This document shows, piece after piece, positions 38,193 through 47,608 of a stretch of DNA of 64,000 nucleotides (positions are counted from its first letter, which is position 1; every line of letters begins with the position of its first letter). A program made the translations under genes and the position numbers. The notes below the pieces were generated by a model. It made no database searches and was not told the DNA's origin. It saw only the letters and a list, made by a program, of their open reading frames with translations. Source of the DNA: Methylomicrobium sp. wino1 (lineage in GTDB: Bacteria; Pseudomonadota; Gammaproteobacteria; Methylococcales; Methylomonadaceae); assembly GCF_003932755.1 (NCBI RefSeq), contig NZ_CP024202.1:4712001-4776000 (forward strand). Reading direction: 5' to 3'.

Positions 38193-39173
38193 TCAAACAT
38201 GATCGGGGTTTACCTTTTTAACAATTTTGATCGCGTAATTACCGTCCGATAAACCAATCTTGCCATCAAATACCGGGACGGTCTGTGCTCTTAACCGCAC
38301 GGTATCCGGCATATCAACCGGTATCACATCGCCTTTTTTCAAATGCATCACGTCCTTAACCGTCATTTTTTTCTCGATCAGCAAGCTATCGAGCGTCACG
38401 GCCACATTCATGACACTTTTTCTCAGTAACTCCTGCCAACGCCCGTCCGTCTCACCCCGGTCGCTGATCACCTGATCAAGCAATTCTCGAATCGGTTCGA
38501 TCATCGTATAAGGCATGACGATATTGATATCGCCGCCGCCGCCATCGAGCTCGACATGCATCGTCGAGATCACAACAATCTCCGATGGACTGACAACATT
38601 CGCAAACTGCGGATTGACTTCGGAAGTCAAATATTCGAACTGCAACGCCAAAACCGGCTTCCAGGCTTCTTGCATATCCTTAAAAATCATATCGATAAAC
38701 AAACGAATCACCCGCATTTCGGTCGGTGTAAATTCACGGCCTTCGACTTTGTTATAAAACTGCCCGGTACCGCCAAAAAAATTATCCACCGCGGTAAAAA
38801 CCAATCGCGGCTCCATAACGATCAGTGCTCGGCCTTTCAACGGCATAAATTTAACAATATTCAGATTGGTCGGCACGAACAGACTCTGAACATATTCGGA
38901 AAATTTTTGTACTTGTATGCCTGAAATCGAAATTTCCGCCGAACGTCTCAAAAAGTTGAACAAAGTGATTCGAAAATAACGCGCGAAACGTTCATTGACC
39001 ATCTCCAACGTCGGCATTCGGCCGCGAACGATGCGTTCCTGGCTTGTAAAATCGTACGTTCGCGCCCCGGAGTATTCCTCTACATCATCGGTCTCGGTTT
39101 CGATATCGCCATCGTCGACACCATGCAACAAAGCATCGATTTCTTCTTGCGAAAGCAGGTCTGCGGTAGACAT
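38193..39173 (-). CDS. fliM: Flagellar motor switch protein FliM
   Basis: 326 residues. The CheY-P-binding motif LSQEEIDALLHG lies at residues 5-16. The middle CheC-like domain (YFRITLFNFLRRSAE; GGTGQFYNK) is followed by the C-terminal SpoA domain (about 250-326). It forms the C ring and sets rotation direction. It starts 2 bp after fliL on the same strand. Confidence 0.96.
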   Translation of the reverse strand: MSTADLLSQEEIDALLHGVDDGDIETETDDVEEYSGARTYDFTSQERIVRGRMPTLEMVNERFARYFRITLFNFLRRSAEISISGIQVQKFSEYVQSLFVPTNLNIVKFMPLKGRALIVMEPRLVFTAVDNFFGGTGQFYNKVEGREFTPTEMRVIRLFIDMIFKDMQEAWKPVLALQFEYLTSEVNPQFANVVSPSEIVVISTMHVELDGGGGDINIVMPYTMIEPIRELLDQVISDRGETDGRWQELLRKSVMNVAVTLDSLLIEKKMTVKDVMHLKKGDVIPVDMPDTVRLRAQTVPVFDGKIGLSDGNYAIKIVKKVNPDHV

Positions 39174-39175
39174 AA

Positions 39176-39676
39176 TTATTGCATCACAAATGAAGTAAAA
39201 AACACTTCCTTGACAGGCTGTTTGCCGGTCATTTTATCCAAGACCGTACTCACCTCCGCGTGCACCGCCTGCCTTAGCGTTTCCTTACCTTCCCGAGAAT
39301 TGAGTTCATCGGAGCCTTGCGCGCTAATCAACATTAAGAGATTATTTCGAATCATAGGGTCGTGTTTTTTTAAGTCTTCTATGGCTTCTTGACTATCAAC
39401 CAGCAACGATATAGAGACCTGCATTAACCTCATTCTCGAACCCGCAGGAAAATTTACAATCAGCGGTTTACTAAAATCGTAATAAAAAACCTCGGCCGAA
39501 ACCTCAGGCTCTCGTTTAGTTTCCTCGACTTCAGAAGCATCTTCCGCATCAACGTCGACAAGAAAAAAATACGCTCCCGCCGCCCCCGCTAATACCAACA
39601 CAACAGACAATATGATGATAATAAGTTTCTTAGACGATTTTTTTTCGCCTTCCGCTTTTTGATTTTTTTCCGCCAT
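39176..39676 (-). CDS. fliL: Flagellar basal-body protein FliL
   Basis: 166 residues. A Lys-rich cytoplasmic N-terminus is followed by one transmembrane helix (LIIIILSVVLVLAGAAGAYFF region, about residues 18-39). A periplasmic domain has the conserved YYDFSKPLIVNF stretch. It surrounds stator units at the motor. It leads the fliL-flhB gene run. Confidence 0.94.
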   Translation of the reverse strand: MAEKNQKAEGEKKSSKKLIIIILSVVLVLAGAAGAYFFLVDVDAEDASEVEETKREPEVSAEVFYYDFSKPLIVNFPAGSRMRLMQVSISLLVDSQEAIEDLKKHDPMIRNNLLMLISAQGSDELNSREGKETLRQAVHAEVSTVLDKMTGKQPVKEVFFTSFVMQ

Positions 39677-39707
39677 ATATTTAACCTTTTATCTCAATTC
39701 ATCATTT

Positions 39708-39723
39708 AGCAATAAGCAAACCA
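39708..39723 (-). promoter_or_regulatory. Candidate sigma-54 promoter for the fliL operon
   Basis: On the minus strand TGGTTTGCTTATTGCT matches the -24/-12 pattern with GG and GC 10 bp apart and TTGCT at -12. It lies about 32 bp before the fliL start. Sigma-54 control of this operon is usual in Pseudomonas-type polar flagellates, which supports but does not prove the call. The -24 element lacks the preferred CAC. Confidence 0.45.
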
Positions 39724-40409
39724 TGATTAACTTATAATTATAAATCAAAAATTTAGCCTGACGCCTTAAAACCTTTGCCATAAAAATGACGGTTTTCGGT
39801 TTTTTCAGGCGATCATTCCATTAGCACAGTATAAAGTAGACTCGCCGCCTTCGCTCCCGGATATGTACCTTTCGCACTTCAAATTTCGGCAGTGCCTAAG
39901 AAGGCGCCATGGTGAAGGGCCGGCATGGATGTATTTACCCAGCACCTAAATTCCATAGCCCTTGGTGATGGTTAATTGTCTTGGATAATTTAGGTGCTGG
40001 GTTTACGGCGTCCTTTAACGGTCACCCCGGTGCCGAATTTTGATTTACGATGGGTATACATCGAATAGCAACAATTCCAAACTTGAAAATCAAAAAGGCT
40101 CGGGGCCGTCTGACACAAGGATGAAATGCTTTTCCGAAACCCTATTTTTTGCCGCTCGTTCCGAAATACCGGCGCCATAACTTGACGACCCAATGGTTAA
40201 GGCATCAAATTAAATAAAAAACGCGTCATTCCGCCAGGGATTCACTCCGGGCTACCTTGCCCGGAGCCCTTCGGGTAAATGCACCATAGATTAAGCACTA
40301 AGTTGGCGCTTATGCGGTTAAACCCTAGTTTTTATAAAATATTCGATAAAATACTGCTATCGACCTTGATCATATTTGTACCGGGAAGTCTTAGGTAATC
40401 GCAATATTT
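39724..40409. other. 686-bp gap between divergent fliL and GGDEF genes, with repeats
   Basis: No gene. It holds a repeat of family C (39862-40058) and an inverted copy (40207-40288) of the repeat at 7066-7122. Upstream sequence for the diguanylate cyclase occupies 40290-40409, where no clear promoter was seen. Confidence 0.6.
39862..40058. repeat. Dispersed repeat C, copy 1
   Basis: The left end contains cctttcgcacttcaaatttc; the right end contains caccccggtgccgaattttg followed by atttacgatgggtata. The two ends are loosely inverted (caaatttcggca against tgccgaattttg). Copy 2 with the same ends is at about 41660-42135, and a solo left end is at about 56880. Confidence 0.65.
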
Positions 40410-41609
40410 ATGCCGACCGGTTATGATTTGGTGCAGATTACAACAATGGGAACTGTATTTGAACACCATGCCTTTGTAACAGAACAAATGACTTTGATTA
40501 ATCCCCACCGACTTTCCACGCAATTACTCCGCCATCTCTACCGGCATTCAACGAGGGCTTTTGCCGTACATTGCGTACATACCTCGCTTTTTGCGGCCTA
40601 TCTTTGGTTCGAACTTCCTTTAACGATTTGGGGGGCATGGCTCGCTTTTGCATTGCTTAGCGGCTTTTGGCATTGGTATCGAAGCAGCAGAGCGCTTCAC
40701 CACATTGCCGAGGATTCAATAAAGGGTGACTCCATCATGCCCGACGTCATCGCGGCAGGGGTGGCCGGATTCAGTTTTGGCGTCACCGCACTACTGTTTC
40801 CAATGTTATCGCTTCGCACTTGCCTATTTATCTTCGTGATGCTGAGCGCGGTCGCCGCATCCTCTATGCCAAGACTCAGCACATTACCGTCGGTCTACGC
40901 GGCATTCTTATTCGGGATAATGGCGCCGCTAATTTCCATTTTAATCGTAATGGATAACGAACCGAGCCTTAGTACCATTCCGGCTGTATTGATCATGGGT
41001 TGTAGCCTCTTTTATTCGGCACGCCAACTGCACAGCGATTTATTGGATGGCTTGCTTTCTCGTTTCGGACTGGAAAACGAGGCAGGAGAAGATAAATTGA
41101 CGCACCTTGCCAATCGCCGCCGTTTCGATATCGTTCTGGAACAAGAATGGTTGCATGCGCTACGATCGGGGACTCCGATTTCTTTGATCATGTTGGATGT
41201 CGATTTTTTTAAGAAATTCAATGATCGCTATGGTCATCAAGACGGCGATGATTGCCTCGAACAAGTCGCAGGCGCGCTTGCTCAATCCGCGAAGCGAGCA
41301 ATCGATCTAGTTGCTCGTTATGGCGGAGAAGAATTTGTTGTATTGCTTAGTCAAACAACTCGTGACGATGCTTATACAATGGCCGAGCGAATGCGACAGG
41401 CGGTCGAGCGCCTCAATATTCCTCATCAAGATTCAACGCTAGGCCATGTGACCATAAGCCTCGGAGGATTTACGACTTTTGCCGGGGAAGACATGAAAGC
41501 AGAGGACTTGGTAAAAATCGCCGACAAAGCCTTATACCGCGCCAAAGCAAACGGGAGGAATCGAGTGGTATGGTACGATCCTAAATTAGATGAAACTAAC
41601 GAAGAGTGA
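40410..41609 (+). CDS. Membrane diguanylate cyclase (GGDEF domain)
   Basis: 399 residues. Roughly the first 210 hold several hydrophobic segments, a membrane sensor of no recognised family. The GGDEF domain has the active-site motif RYGGEEF (about residues 302-308) and an inhibitory I-site RAID five residues before it. It should convert GTP to cyclic di-GMP with product feedback. Later ATGs (for example 40446 or 40488) are possible starts. It is divergent from the flagellar operon and close to the Tad pilus genes, both likely to respond to its signal (inference). Confidence 0.9.
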   Translation: MPTGYDLVQITTMGTVFEHHAFVTEQMTLINPHRLSTQLLRHLYRHSTRAFAVHCVHTSLFAAYLWFELPLTIWGAWLAFALLSGFWHWYRSSRALHHIAEDSIKGDSIMPDVIAAGVAGFSFGVTALLFPMLSLRTCLFIFVMLSAVAASSMPRLSTLPSVYAAFLFGIMAPLISILIVMDNEPSLSTIPAVLIMGCSLFYSARQLHSDLLDGLLSRFGLENEAGEDKLTHLANRRRFDIVLEQEWLHALRSGTPISLIMLDVDFFKKFNDRYGHQDGDDCLEQVAGALAQSAKRAIDLVARYGGEEFVVLLSQTTRDDAYTMAERMRQAVERLNIPHQDSTLGHVTISLGGFTTFAGEDMKAEDLVKIADKALYRAKANGRNRVVWYDPKLDETNEE

Positions 41610-42200
41610 AAATAGGAGATTTCCGACAAAAAACACACCTATTGACGAGTCTTTATGCTTGTATACCTTTCGCACTTCAAATTTCGGCAGGTTCTAAGGA
41701 GGCACCGGGGCGTTCGGTCCCTCACCTAACGCTAGGTGAGGGACCGGCATGGAGCTGACATAGAGCCTTGTATGATTAATTTAAATGAATTTTAGCCAGG
41801 AAATACTTTAAGCTGTACCGAGTTCATTGGGAGGCCGCTTGAGCCTGAGGACTGGATTAAACCAGAGCCTGTCATGTAGATTGGCCCCGCCCTATTGACC
41901 TATACCGCGGAGTATCTGAGGCTTAGAGCCTGCATTCACAAGGATGATAGGTGCATACGCAGGGTCGGGAACCAATGACTAGTTTACTTTACCTTATCAC
42001 AGAATAACAATTAAACATGACAGATCAACAAATTAACAGCGCTTCACTTGACACACAAACCCGTATCTACATGGACGTATTCACGGCGTCCTTTGACGGG
42101 CACCCCGGTGCCGAATTTTGATCTACGATGAATATAAGCCACCTTAGTCGAACCTTGATAAAATCAATAAAGCGAGCCGATAGACAGTCATTCAACATTC
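41610..42200. repeat. 590-bp gap: dispersed repeat C, copy 2
   Basis: About 41660-42135 has the same ends as copy 1 (cctttcgcacttcaaatttc at left; caccccggtgccgaattttg then atctacgatg at right) but an interior about 280 bp longer. The interior includes the cctcacctaacgctaggtga palindrome at about 41718. No gene was found, and the remaining ~65 bp before tadG are AT-rich. Confidence 0.65.
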
Positions 42201-43967
42201 CTAGATCAATAAATTAGACCGCCCTATCTTGACCTCAAACAATTCAACATCCACGTAACCAATTTCGAGACCCAATACACGCAGAAGCGAATCCAAAATA
42301 GGAGCAATAGTACTTAAAATACTTGCGACCAAACCTCCGGCTACACCTAAAGAGTGCTCATCGACATTGTTATCGTTGTTTAAACCACCGCTTTCTAGCG
42401 CATTGACTAAACTCTGGCCGAAACTGCTACTTGCTCGTTGAACCGCAGGCAGATCATCGCTGTTTACATCAAATTCCAAACTTTCATCTATAGAGTCACT
42501 CAAAGTTAAAGACAGACTCAACGGCACTTTAATATCTTCATAACTTGGCAACAATAATAACCTAACCACCTTTAGATTAAGCGTAACGTCAGCATTAAGT
42601 TCAGCTTCGGCGATTCCCTTTTCAACGCCGATAGTAACGAGCGATTTCAGGACTCCCTGTCTCGCGCACTGAATGCTTTCCAACCATGCCCGACCTTTAG
42701 CGACCTTGATTTTCAAACTGAGATCCACATCAACATCAATCAAATCCGAACTACCCAAGAGCGCTCCCAAAAGGTTGAACAATCCGGCCAACAGATCACT
42801 TAACACCCCTTCGCCCAGCAGCGTTCCAACCACTCCTTTCACTAATGAGCCTTCGGCTATGACATCCAGCTCAATTTGCGCTGTTTGCGCCTCGGTCCGC
42901 CAATTGTCTTCATCGTCCTTACCCGGCGGACCAATGGCAATTTGCGGAAGTTCTATAACTTTCAGCTCGGCTTCTGCAGTGAGTCCAGATAAGTCTATAG
43001 CTAAAGGTAACACTAATGCATTCTGACCATTGGCTACAATCGCTGTACTGGTAACAAGGTCAAACAAATTAATTTCAGCGGAGGCGGCTTCTTCCACATT
43101 CGGCGCGGTCACCTTCAACACCTCGCCCAATTCCAGCGATAAATTGCGAACAGCGGCTGAAACCAAAGCCTGCATCGCAGCAAGGACTTCTACATCCACC
43201 ACACCCGAAGCATTCAAAGCATCGGCATAGATTTGCAGCAAGTCGCCCACGGCCAATGGCGCATGTAACAACTCATCGACGGTTCCTGCTCCAATCGTTG
43301 CTTCTACCAAACTCAAAAGAGAGACACTTGCGTTCGTTATACCTTGATAAGAGACCGCATCAAGAGTCACAGGTGATCCAAGCACTTCACCAAACAACGC
43401 ATTGAGAACGATCGAATCTTGGGTATTGAATGACAACAATCCGCTGCCGACGCAAAAACCAGTCAGTGCCTGCCGTTCAGCGACTGCTGTCGCCTGTAGT
43501 GTAGCCTCGCGGCCGAGCAAACCACCGGCAAACAAACTCGCTGGCACAGTATTTCCGGCCGTGACTTGTACGGCCATTGAAGTTTCGGGATCGGCTTGTG
43601 CGAAATTTCTGACGCCGCCCGTACCTACTAAGACATTGCCTAACAATACATCGAGCGTTCTGGCCTCCGCGATCGAGTGGTTATTACGTGTGGCACTGGT
43701 CTGTGCCGCCGCCTCCGCGAGCGCTAAAGTCCCGTCGCCGCAGCCGCCGGATTGAGATGAGGCATCCAATGCCGCCATGTCGGCAACGAGTTGCAGCCGG
43801 CGGTGTTCCAACATCAGCCTTCCGGTATCCACCGCCAATGCCGTAAAAAGGACGGAAAGGAGCAGAACCAATCCGCCTAGAATTCCCAAGGCACCGCGTT
43901 GACGAAGCGGCGGCGTTCCCTTATGGAATGGCATCTCTAACCTTGAAGTAAACGGCTTATTTATCAT
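42201..43967 (-). CDS. tadG: TadG-like pilus assembly protein
   Basis: 588 residues. An N-terminal hydrophobic helix follows RQRGALG (GALGILGGLVLLLSVLFTALA), then the TadG signature AVDTGRLMLEHRRLQLVADMAALDA. A long, mostly beta/alpha periplasmic part follows. It lacks an obvious von Willebrand domain. The start of the gene is separated from the rest of the Tad cluster by a repeat-bearing 740-bp gap. TadG is a putative minor pilin or pilus-assembly anchor. Confidence 0.82.
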   Translation of the reverse strand: MINKPFTSRLEMPFHKGTPPLRQRGALGILGGLVLLLSVLFTALAVDTGRLMLEHRRLQLVADMAALDASSQSGGCGDGTLALAEAAAQTSATRNNHSIAEARTLDVLLGNVLVGTGGVRNFAQADPETSMAVQVTAGNTVPASLFAGGLLGREATLQATAVAERQALTGFCVGSGLLSFNTQDSIVLNALFGEVLGSPVTLDAVSYQGITNASVSLLSLVEATIGAGTVDELLHAPLAVGDLLQIYADALNASGVVDVEVLAAMQALVSAAVRNLSLELGEVLKVTAPNVEEAASAEINLFDLVTSTAIVANGQNALVLPLAIDLSGLTAEAELKVIELPQIAIGPPGKDDEDNWRTEAQTAQIELDVIAEGSLVKGVVGTLLGEGVLSDLLAGLFNLLGALLGSSDLIDVDVDLSLKIKVAKGRAWLESIQCARQGVLKSLVTIGVEKGIAEAELNADVTLNLKVVRLLLLPSYEDIKVPLSLSLTLSDSIDESLEFDVNSDDLPAVQRASSSFGQSLVNALESGGLNNDNNVDEHSLGVAGGLVASILSTIAPILDSLLRVLGLEIGYVDVELFEVKIGRSNLLI

Positions 43968-44103
43968 GAACCTAAATTCGGCAATTTAATAATGAAGCAC
44001 ATAAAGTTCTTTAATAATTTCAATAGGAGACTCATAAACTTTAAGCAACCATTCAGGAGGACGAAACTGTTTTGCTAAAGCATGGCAAGCTATTGAATTA
44101 ACT

Positions 44104-44313
44104 GATACTTCGCGCGGTCACATTTGCTGGTAAGCTAACGCGTTCTTTTGTTCGATAGCTACGTTACCTACTGAATGTAGGTAAGGGACGTGAGCAGGGA
44201 ACGGAAGCTTTGCGAAAACGGTTACATAGCTTGCTATGCGCCTGTTTTCGCGCCTTGCTACCGAACAAAATAGCATTGCCATAAAATCCGCAAACATGAC
44301 CGCGCGAAATATA
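44104..44313. repeat. MITE-like element D, copy 1
   Basis: 210 bp with inverted ends (gatacttcgcgcggtcacat left; catgaccgcgcgaaatata right). It matches, in reverse orientation, the element at 57769-57931. It has an extra ~47 bp holding the acctactgaatgtaggtaag palindrome and ggaacggaagctt, a module also seen at 10200-10250 and 18663-18714. Confidence 0.75.
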
Positions 44314-44443
44314 TTATTCTTCATGATCTTCATGGTGAAATGCTTTTTCTAGGATGAAGCGTTCATCGGTTTTTCACGCATAGGCGTCTTTAATCCTAAA
44401 GTTCATGAAGGCCCCGACAAATGAAAGTGCGGGATGGAGGGAA

Positions 44444-44542
44444 GGTGCGGTCACTCGCCCGGCAGGACGCCGTGAATACGTCCGTGTAGGCTCGACGGCG
44501 GCTATCCCTGTCGCCGACGCCTGCCGGGCGAGTGACCGCACC
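44444..44542. repeat. Perfect 23-bp inverted repeat with 53-bp loop
   Basis: Left arm 44444-44466 and right arm 44520-44542 are exact reverse complements; the core reads gcggtcactcgcccggcagg on the left. The loop is itself partly palindromic (cgacggcggc / gtcgccgacg). It has no T-run, so it is not a typical terminator. Confidence 0.9.
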
Positions 44543-44707
44543 CTCCTCGGTACCGGCATGTATACACCAGTCTTTTGCATATCGAAAAATTAGATAAGGA
44601 GTCCCAATTCGTGAACTTTCACAGTAAAAATGCAGTGGGCATGTATGTATTAACGACAGTTCGTAATGAGCATAAAGACTCTATCATGCATTTACGACCG
44701 GGCGCCT

Positions 44708-44992
44708 CTATCTCAACGAGCCATTACTACCCTCGCCATCTTGCTTACTCTTAAAGAATTCCGGAATCGGATGTTTAAAGCTATCGAGATAACGTCGGTA
44801 AATGGCATCGGCAACCGGCCCCGATACCGTTTGACGCGAAGTAGAAGCGGCAACACCACTGCTCTGCAATTCAAGCCAGCGTCGAGTTTCCTTACCGACC
44901 GACCGCTCCGAAGACGATTCCGCAAACGTAATAGAGGCGTTTAATAACAATACAAGCCCCCCACCGGTTATAATCGTTTTTTGCAACTTCAT
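44708..44992 (-). CDS. DUF3613 small exported protein of the Tad locus
   Basis: 94 residues from the ATG at 44992, which follows GGTGGGATTTA; the start at 45028 adds a charged leader that blocks the signal peptide. A signal segment ends near TFA. The body RRWLELQSSGVAAS and IYRRYLDSFKHPIPEFF match DUF3613, which is found in Tad pilus loci. Its function is unknown. Confidence 0.78.
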   Translation of the reverse strand: MKLQKTIITGGGLVLLLNASITFAESSSERSVGKETRRWLELQSSGVAASTSRQTVSGPVADAIYRRYLDSFKHPIPEFFKSKQDGEGSNGSLR

Positions 44993-45039
44993 TAAATCCC
45001 ACCTATATTTTTTAGAGTCACGCATCACAATAAACCCTG

Positions 45040-45777
45040 CTAACGCAACATATCAATGCGGCCTGAAGATTTAAGCGTTGCTTTGATTTCTTCGGCTTGA
45101 GCACGAAGTTGTTCCATCGTTTCCGAATCCATGTTCATATGCGCCGAGAAAAATTGAATCTCCTGCTCCTTACCTAGCACCGACAATAGCAAGACCATAT
45201 TGCTAGCCGCCAACCGATCGCCGCCATCCAATTCCAAGGCTGTCAAAAACTCGTTACGCGCCGAGTCAAGTTGCCCGCCAAGCAATAATGCATACCCCAG
45301 ATCATTTCGAACTCGAGTATCGACCGGCAATTCATAAGCGGCTTTTTGTAAAAAATCGATAGCCTCATTGATTTGCCGTTTCCTTCCGGCTATCAAGCCG
45401 AGCCCATGGTACCCTTTTCCAACCATACAGCTTTCCAGTAATTCACGATATAAAGGGGCGGCCATTTCCGGACGATCCGTCCGACGTAAGATTTCCGCGC
45501 GCAAATAACTGGATTGTAATGAAAGCGATCGTGCTTCATCTAAATGAGCCAATGCTGCATATAGTTTTCCGCTATCCATGAGCTGACGTATCAAGTCTAA
45601 CTTGACATTTTGCTTCGGCTCGGGATCATCTCCGCAAGACTTCGCTAATTTGTAACTTCCGGGATCATCATGAATTGCTTTAGTCTGCCATTCCGGCAAC
45701 GACCAACCGCATCCACTCATTACAATCACGGCGATGCCAAGCAAAGCTCTGTGAATCGTAAGCCTAACCATAGACAT
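45040..45777 (-). CDS. tadD: TadD-like TPR lipoprotein
   Basis: 245 residues. The lipobox is VMSGC near residue 22. Tetratricopeptide-type helical pairs span about residues 60-200 (KLYAALAHLDEARSL, AIDFLQKAAYELPVDTRVRNDLGYALLLGG, SARNEFLTALELDGGD). TadD is a periplasmic lipoprotein needed for Flp pilus assembly, thought to act as pilotin or scaffold. The start overlaps the tadC end. Confidence 0.85.
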   Translation of the reverse strand: MSMVRLTIHRALLGIAVIVMSGCGWSLPEWQTKAIHDDPGSYKLAKSCGDDPEPKQNVKLDLIRQLMDSGKLYAALAHLDEARSLSLQSSYLRAEILRRTDRPEMAAPLYRELLESCMVGKGYHGLGLIAGRKRQINEAIDFLQKAAYELPVDTRVRNDLGYALLLGGQLDSARNEFLTALELDGGDRLAASNMVLLLSVLGKEQEIQFFSAHMNMDSETMEQLRAQAEEIKATLKSSGRIDMLR

Positions 45778-46699
45778 TCAACAACCCTCGAGCAAGGGCT
45801 AGAAATCCCGGGCCCGCAAGAAAAATCAGCAGCGCAGGAAAGAGAAACAGCATCATGACGACAGACATTTTCGCCGACAGCCGGTTAACATATTCTCGCA
45901 ATGCCGACTGCTGACGAGCATCGATCAACTGTGCAAACTTTACCAATGATTCGCGAATATTCCCACCGTGTTTGGTTACCTGTTTCAAAATTGCAACGGT
46001 ATCGGTCAATTCGGATACCTCCAGCGGCGCCGCCATATCACCGAGCGCTTCGACGCGATCATGTCCGGCATCGATGCGCTGTAAGGCTACGGCTATCTCC
46101 TCGGAAAGATTCGGCATCAACACGCGTCCCTCAGCATTCATTACCCGTAACGCGTGTTCGGTCGAAAGCCCAGCCTCCAACAGCATACGCAACAAGTTGA
46201 TCGCGACCGGCATTTCCCGGGACAACGCATTACGGCGCACACTAGCCCGATAGCGCAGCACATAGCGGGGTCCTAGATAACCGAATGCAAACGCAAAAAA
46301 AACCATCGTTAATTTTTGTACAACGGTCAGATGACCTACCGTGAAAATATAAGCACCGGCACAAACTACCGCGATCATCGGCGCCAACCACGAAATCGAC
46401 AAAAAAAGCATACGCTTCCGAGCAACATACCAACCCGCTTGTTTCAATAACCGGGTGGTTTCTTCCTGATCGTCACTGGATAATAATTTTCCCATCCCGC
46501 TTTTATTCATGCGTTCGATTGCCGACAATATCCAACCTTCATCAGAAATATTATCTGAGCTCATCCCCGATTTGAGTAAGGCCTGGAAACGTCGCTGCGA
46601 AGCATTGGAAGCGCCATCCGAGCGAAATGAAGCCCACAGCATCAAAACGCCGGACAATATCAAAAGAAATGCGATTGCCCAATATGTCCACAACGTCAT
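45764..46699 (-). CDS. tadC: TadC inner-membrane platform protein
   Basis: 311 residues of the type II secretion F (GspF) fold: an N-terminal helix, a cytoplasmic helical part (EMPVAINLLRMLLEAGLSTEHALRVM), and two C-terminal helices. It pairs with TadB as the membrane platform of the Tad pilus. tadB ends 9 bp upstream, and its own end overlaps tadD. Confidence 0.92.
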   Translation of the reverse strand: MTLWTYWAIAFLLILSGVLMLWASFRSDGASNASQRRFQALLKSGMSSDNISDEGWILSAIERMNKSGMGKLLSSDDQEETTRLLKQAGWYVARKRMLFLSISWLAPMIAVVCAGAYIFTVGHLTVVQKLTMVFFAFAFGYLGPRYVLRYRASVRRNALSREMPVAINLLRMLLEAGLSTEHALRVMNAEGRVLMPNLSEEIAVALQRIDAGHDRVEALGDMAAPLEVSELTDTVAILKQVTKHGGNIRESLVKFAQLIDARQQSALREYVNRLSAKMSVVMMLFLFPALLIFLAGPGFLALARGLLNVYG

Positions 46700-46708
46700 A
46701 TTGCTCTC

Positions 46709-47608
46709 CTAGATACTTTTGATCATTCGCCAGAGGGTAAATACCCCTGCCAGTTGCAGACCTACCGCAATCATCAACAAAATTCTGCCGGAAGCATCTT
46801 GCCACATCGTTTCGAGATAACGGGGGTTCATCAGCATGATATAGACGGCCAAACTAGGCGGCAGTAAACCCAACACCCAAGCCGTCACTCTAGTCTCGCC
46901 GGTCAGCGCCCTCAATTCGCCGCGCGCCGCTTCACGATCATGGATCATTTTAGCCACATTCTGTAGCATATCCCGAACACTGCTACCGTAGCTGCGATTG
47001 ATTCTGATGGACAGCGCCAACAAGTACAACTCGTTGATGCGATAAAGTTCGGCGGCTTCCTGTATTGCCTCGCCCAAATCGGCACCCAATTTGCCGGCAC
47101 GAAGCACTCGAGTGATAATATCCTTAAGGGGCGCGGGCGTTTCATCCGCCGCCAAACTCAAGGCCCCTTCCATGCTACGGCCGGTACCGAGGCCGCGTAA
47201 CACCTGATCAAGAAATAACGGTAATTGCGCCAAAATTAGAATGATGCGTTTTTTCGCTTTATGCAATAGCCATAGATAAATCAAAAGCATGATGATAGGT
47301 GCCGACAATGCAATCGCCAGGCCTTTCCACACGCCTCCTAGTAAAGCAAGTATTGTTACGGCTAATAAACCTGCCAACACCTGCCGGCTATTCGCGTCTA
47401 TTCCTGCCCGCCAGAATAGTTGTTCAACCCAAGGCCAGGCATAACGCCTTTCAGGCTTCAAAACCGACGCTTCGATGCCGGACGATTCGACCATTCGCCG
47501 CGTTACCTTTTCAACAAACGCATCACGCTGGCTTTTTTGATACATAAACAAAGCCAAGGCAAACATGGCTATAGCCATAGCAAAGCTCAGCATGCTTTTA
47601 CTGATCAA
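46709..47608 (-). CDS. tadB: TadB inner-membrane platform protein
   Basis: 299 residues. The likely start is the TTG at 47608, seven bases after a near-perfect ribosome site (aggaggt); the longer reading to 47647 lies wholly within tadA. GspF-type helices recur as in TadC (QLPLFLDQVLRGLGTGRSMEGAL; ALSIRINRSYGSSVRDML). It forms the platform with TadC. The reading overlaps the tadA end by about 11 bp. Confidence 0.88.
   Translation of the reverse strand: MISKSMLSFAMAIAMFALALFMYQKSQRDAFVEKVTRRMVESSGIEASVLKPERRYAWPWVEQLFWRAGIDANSRQVLAGLLAVTILALLGGVWKGLAIALSAPIIMLLIYLWLLHKAKKRIILILAQLPLFLDQVLRGLGTGRSMEGALSLAADETPAPLKDIITRVLRAGKLGADLGEAIQEAAELYRINELYLLALSIRINRSYGSSVRDMLQNVAKMIHDREAARGELRALTGETRVTAWVLGLLPPSLAVYIMLMNPRYLETMWQDASGRILLMIAVGLQLAGVFTLWRMIKSI

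Larger units (their letters stand above)
43968..44707. other. 740-bp gap with a MITE-like element and a perfect inverted repeat
   Basis: No gene. It contains the element at 44104-44313 and the inverted repeat at 44444-44542, described separately. It splits tadG from the other tad genes, where none would be expected to lie so far apart. Confidence 0.75.
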
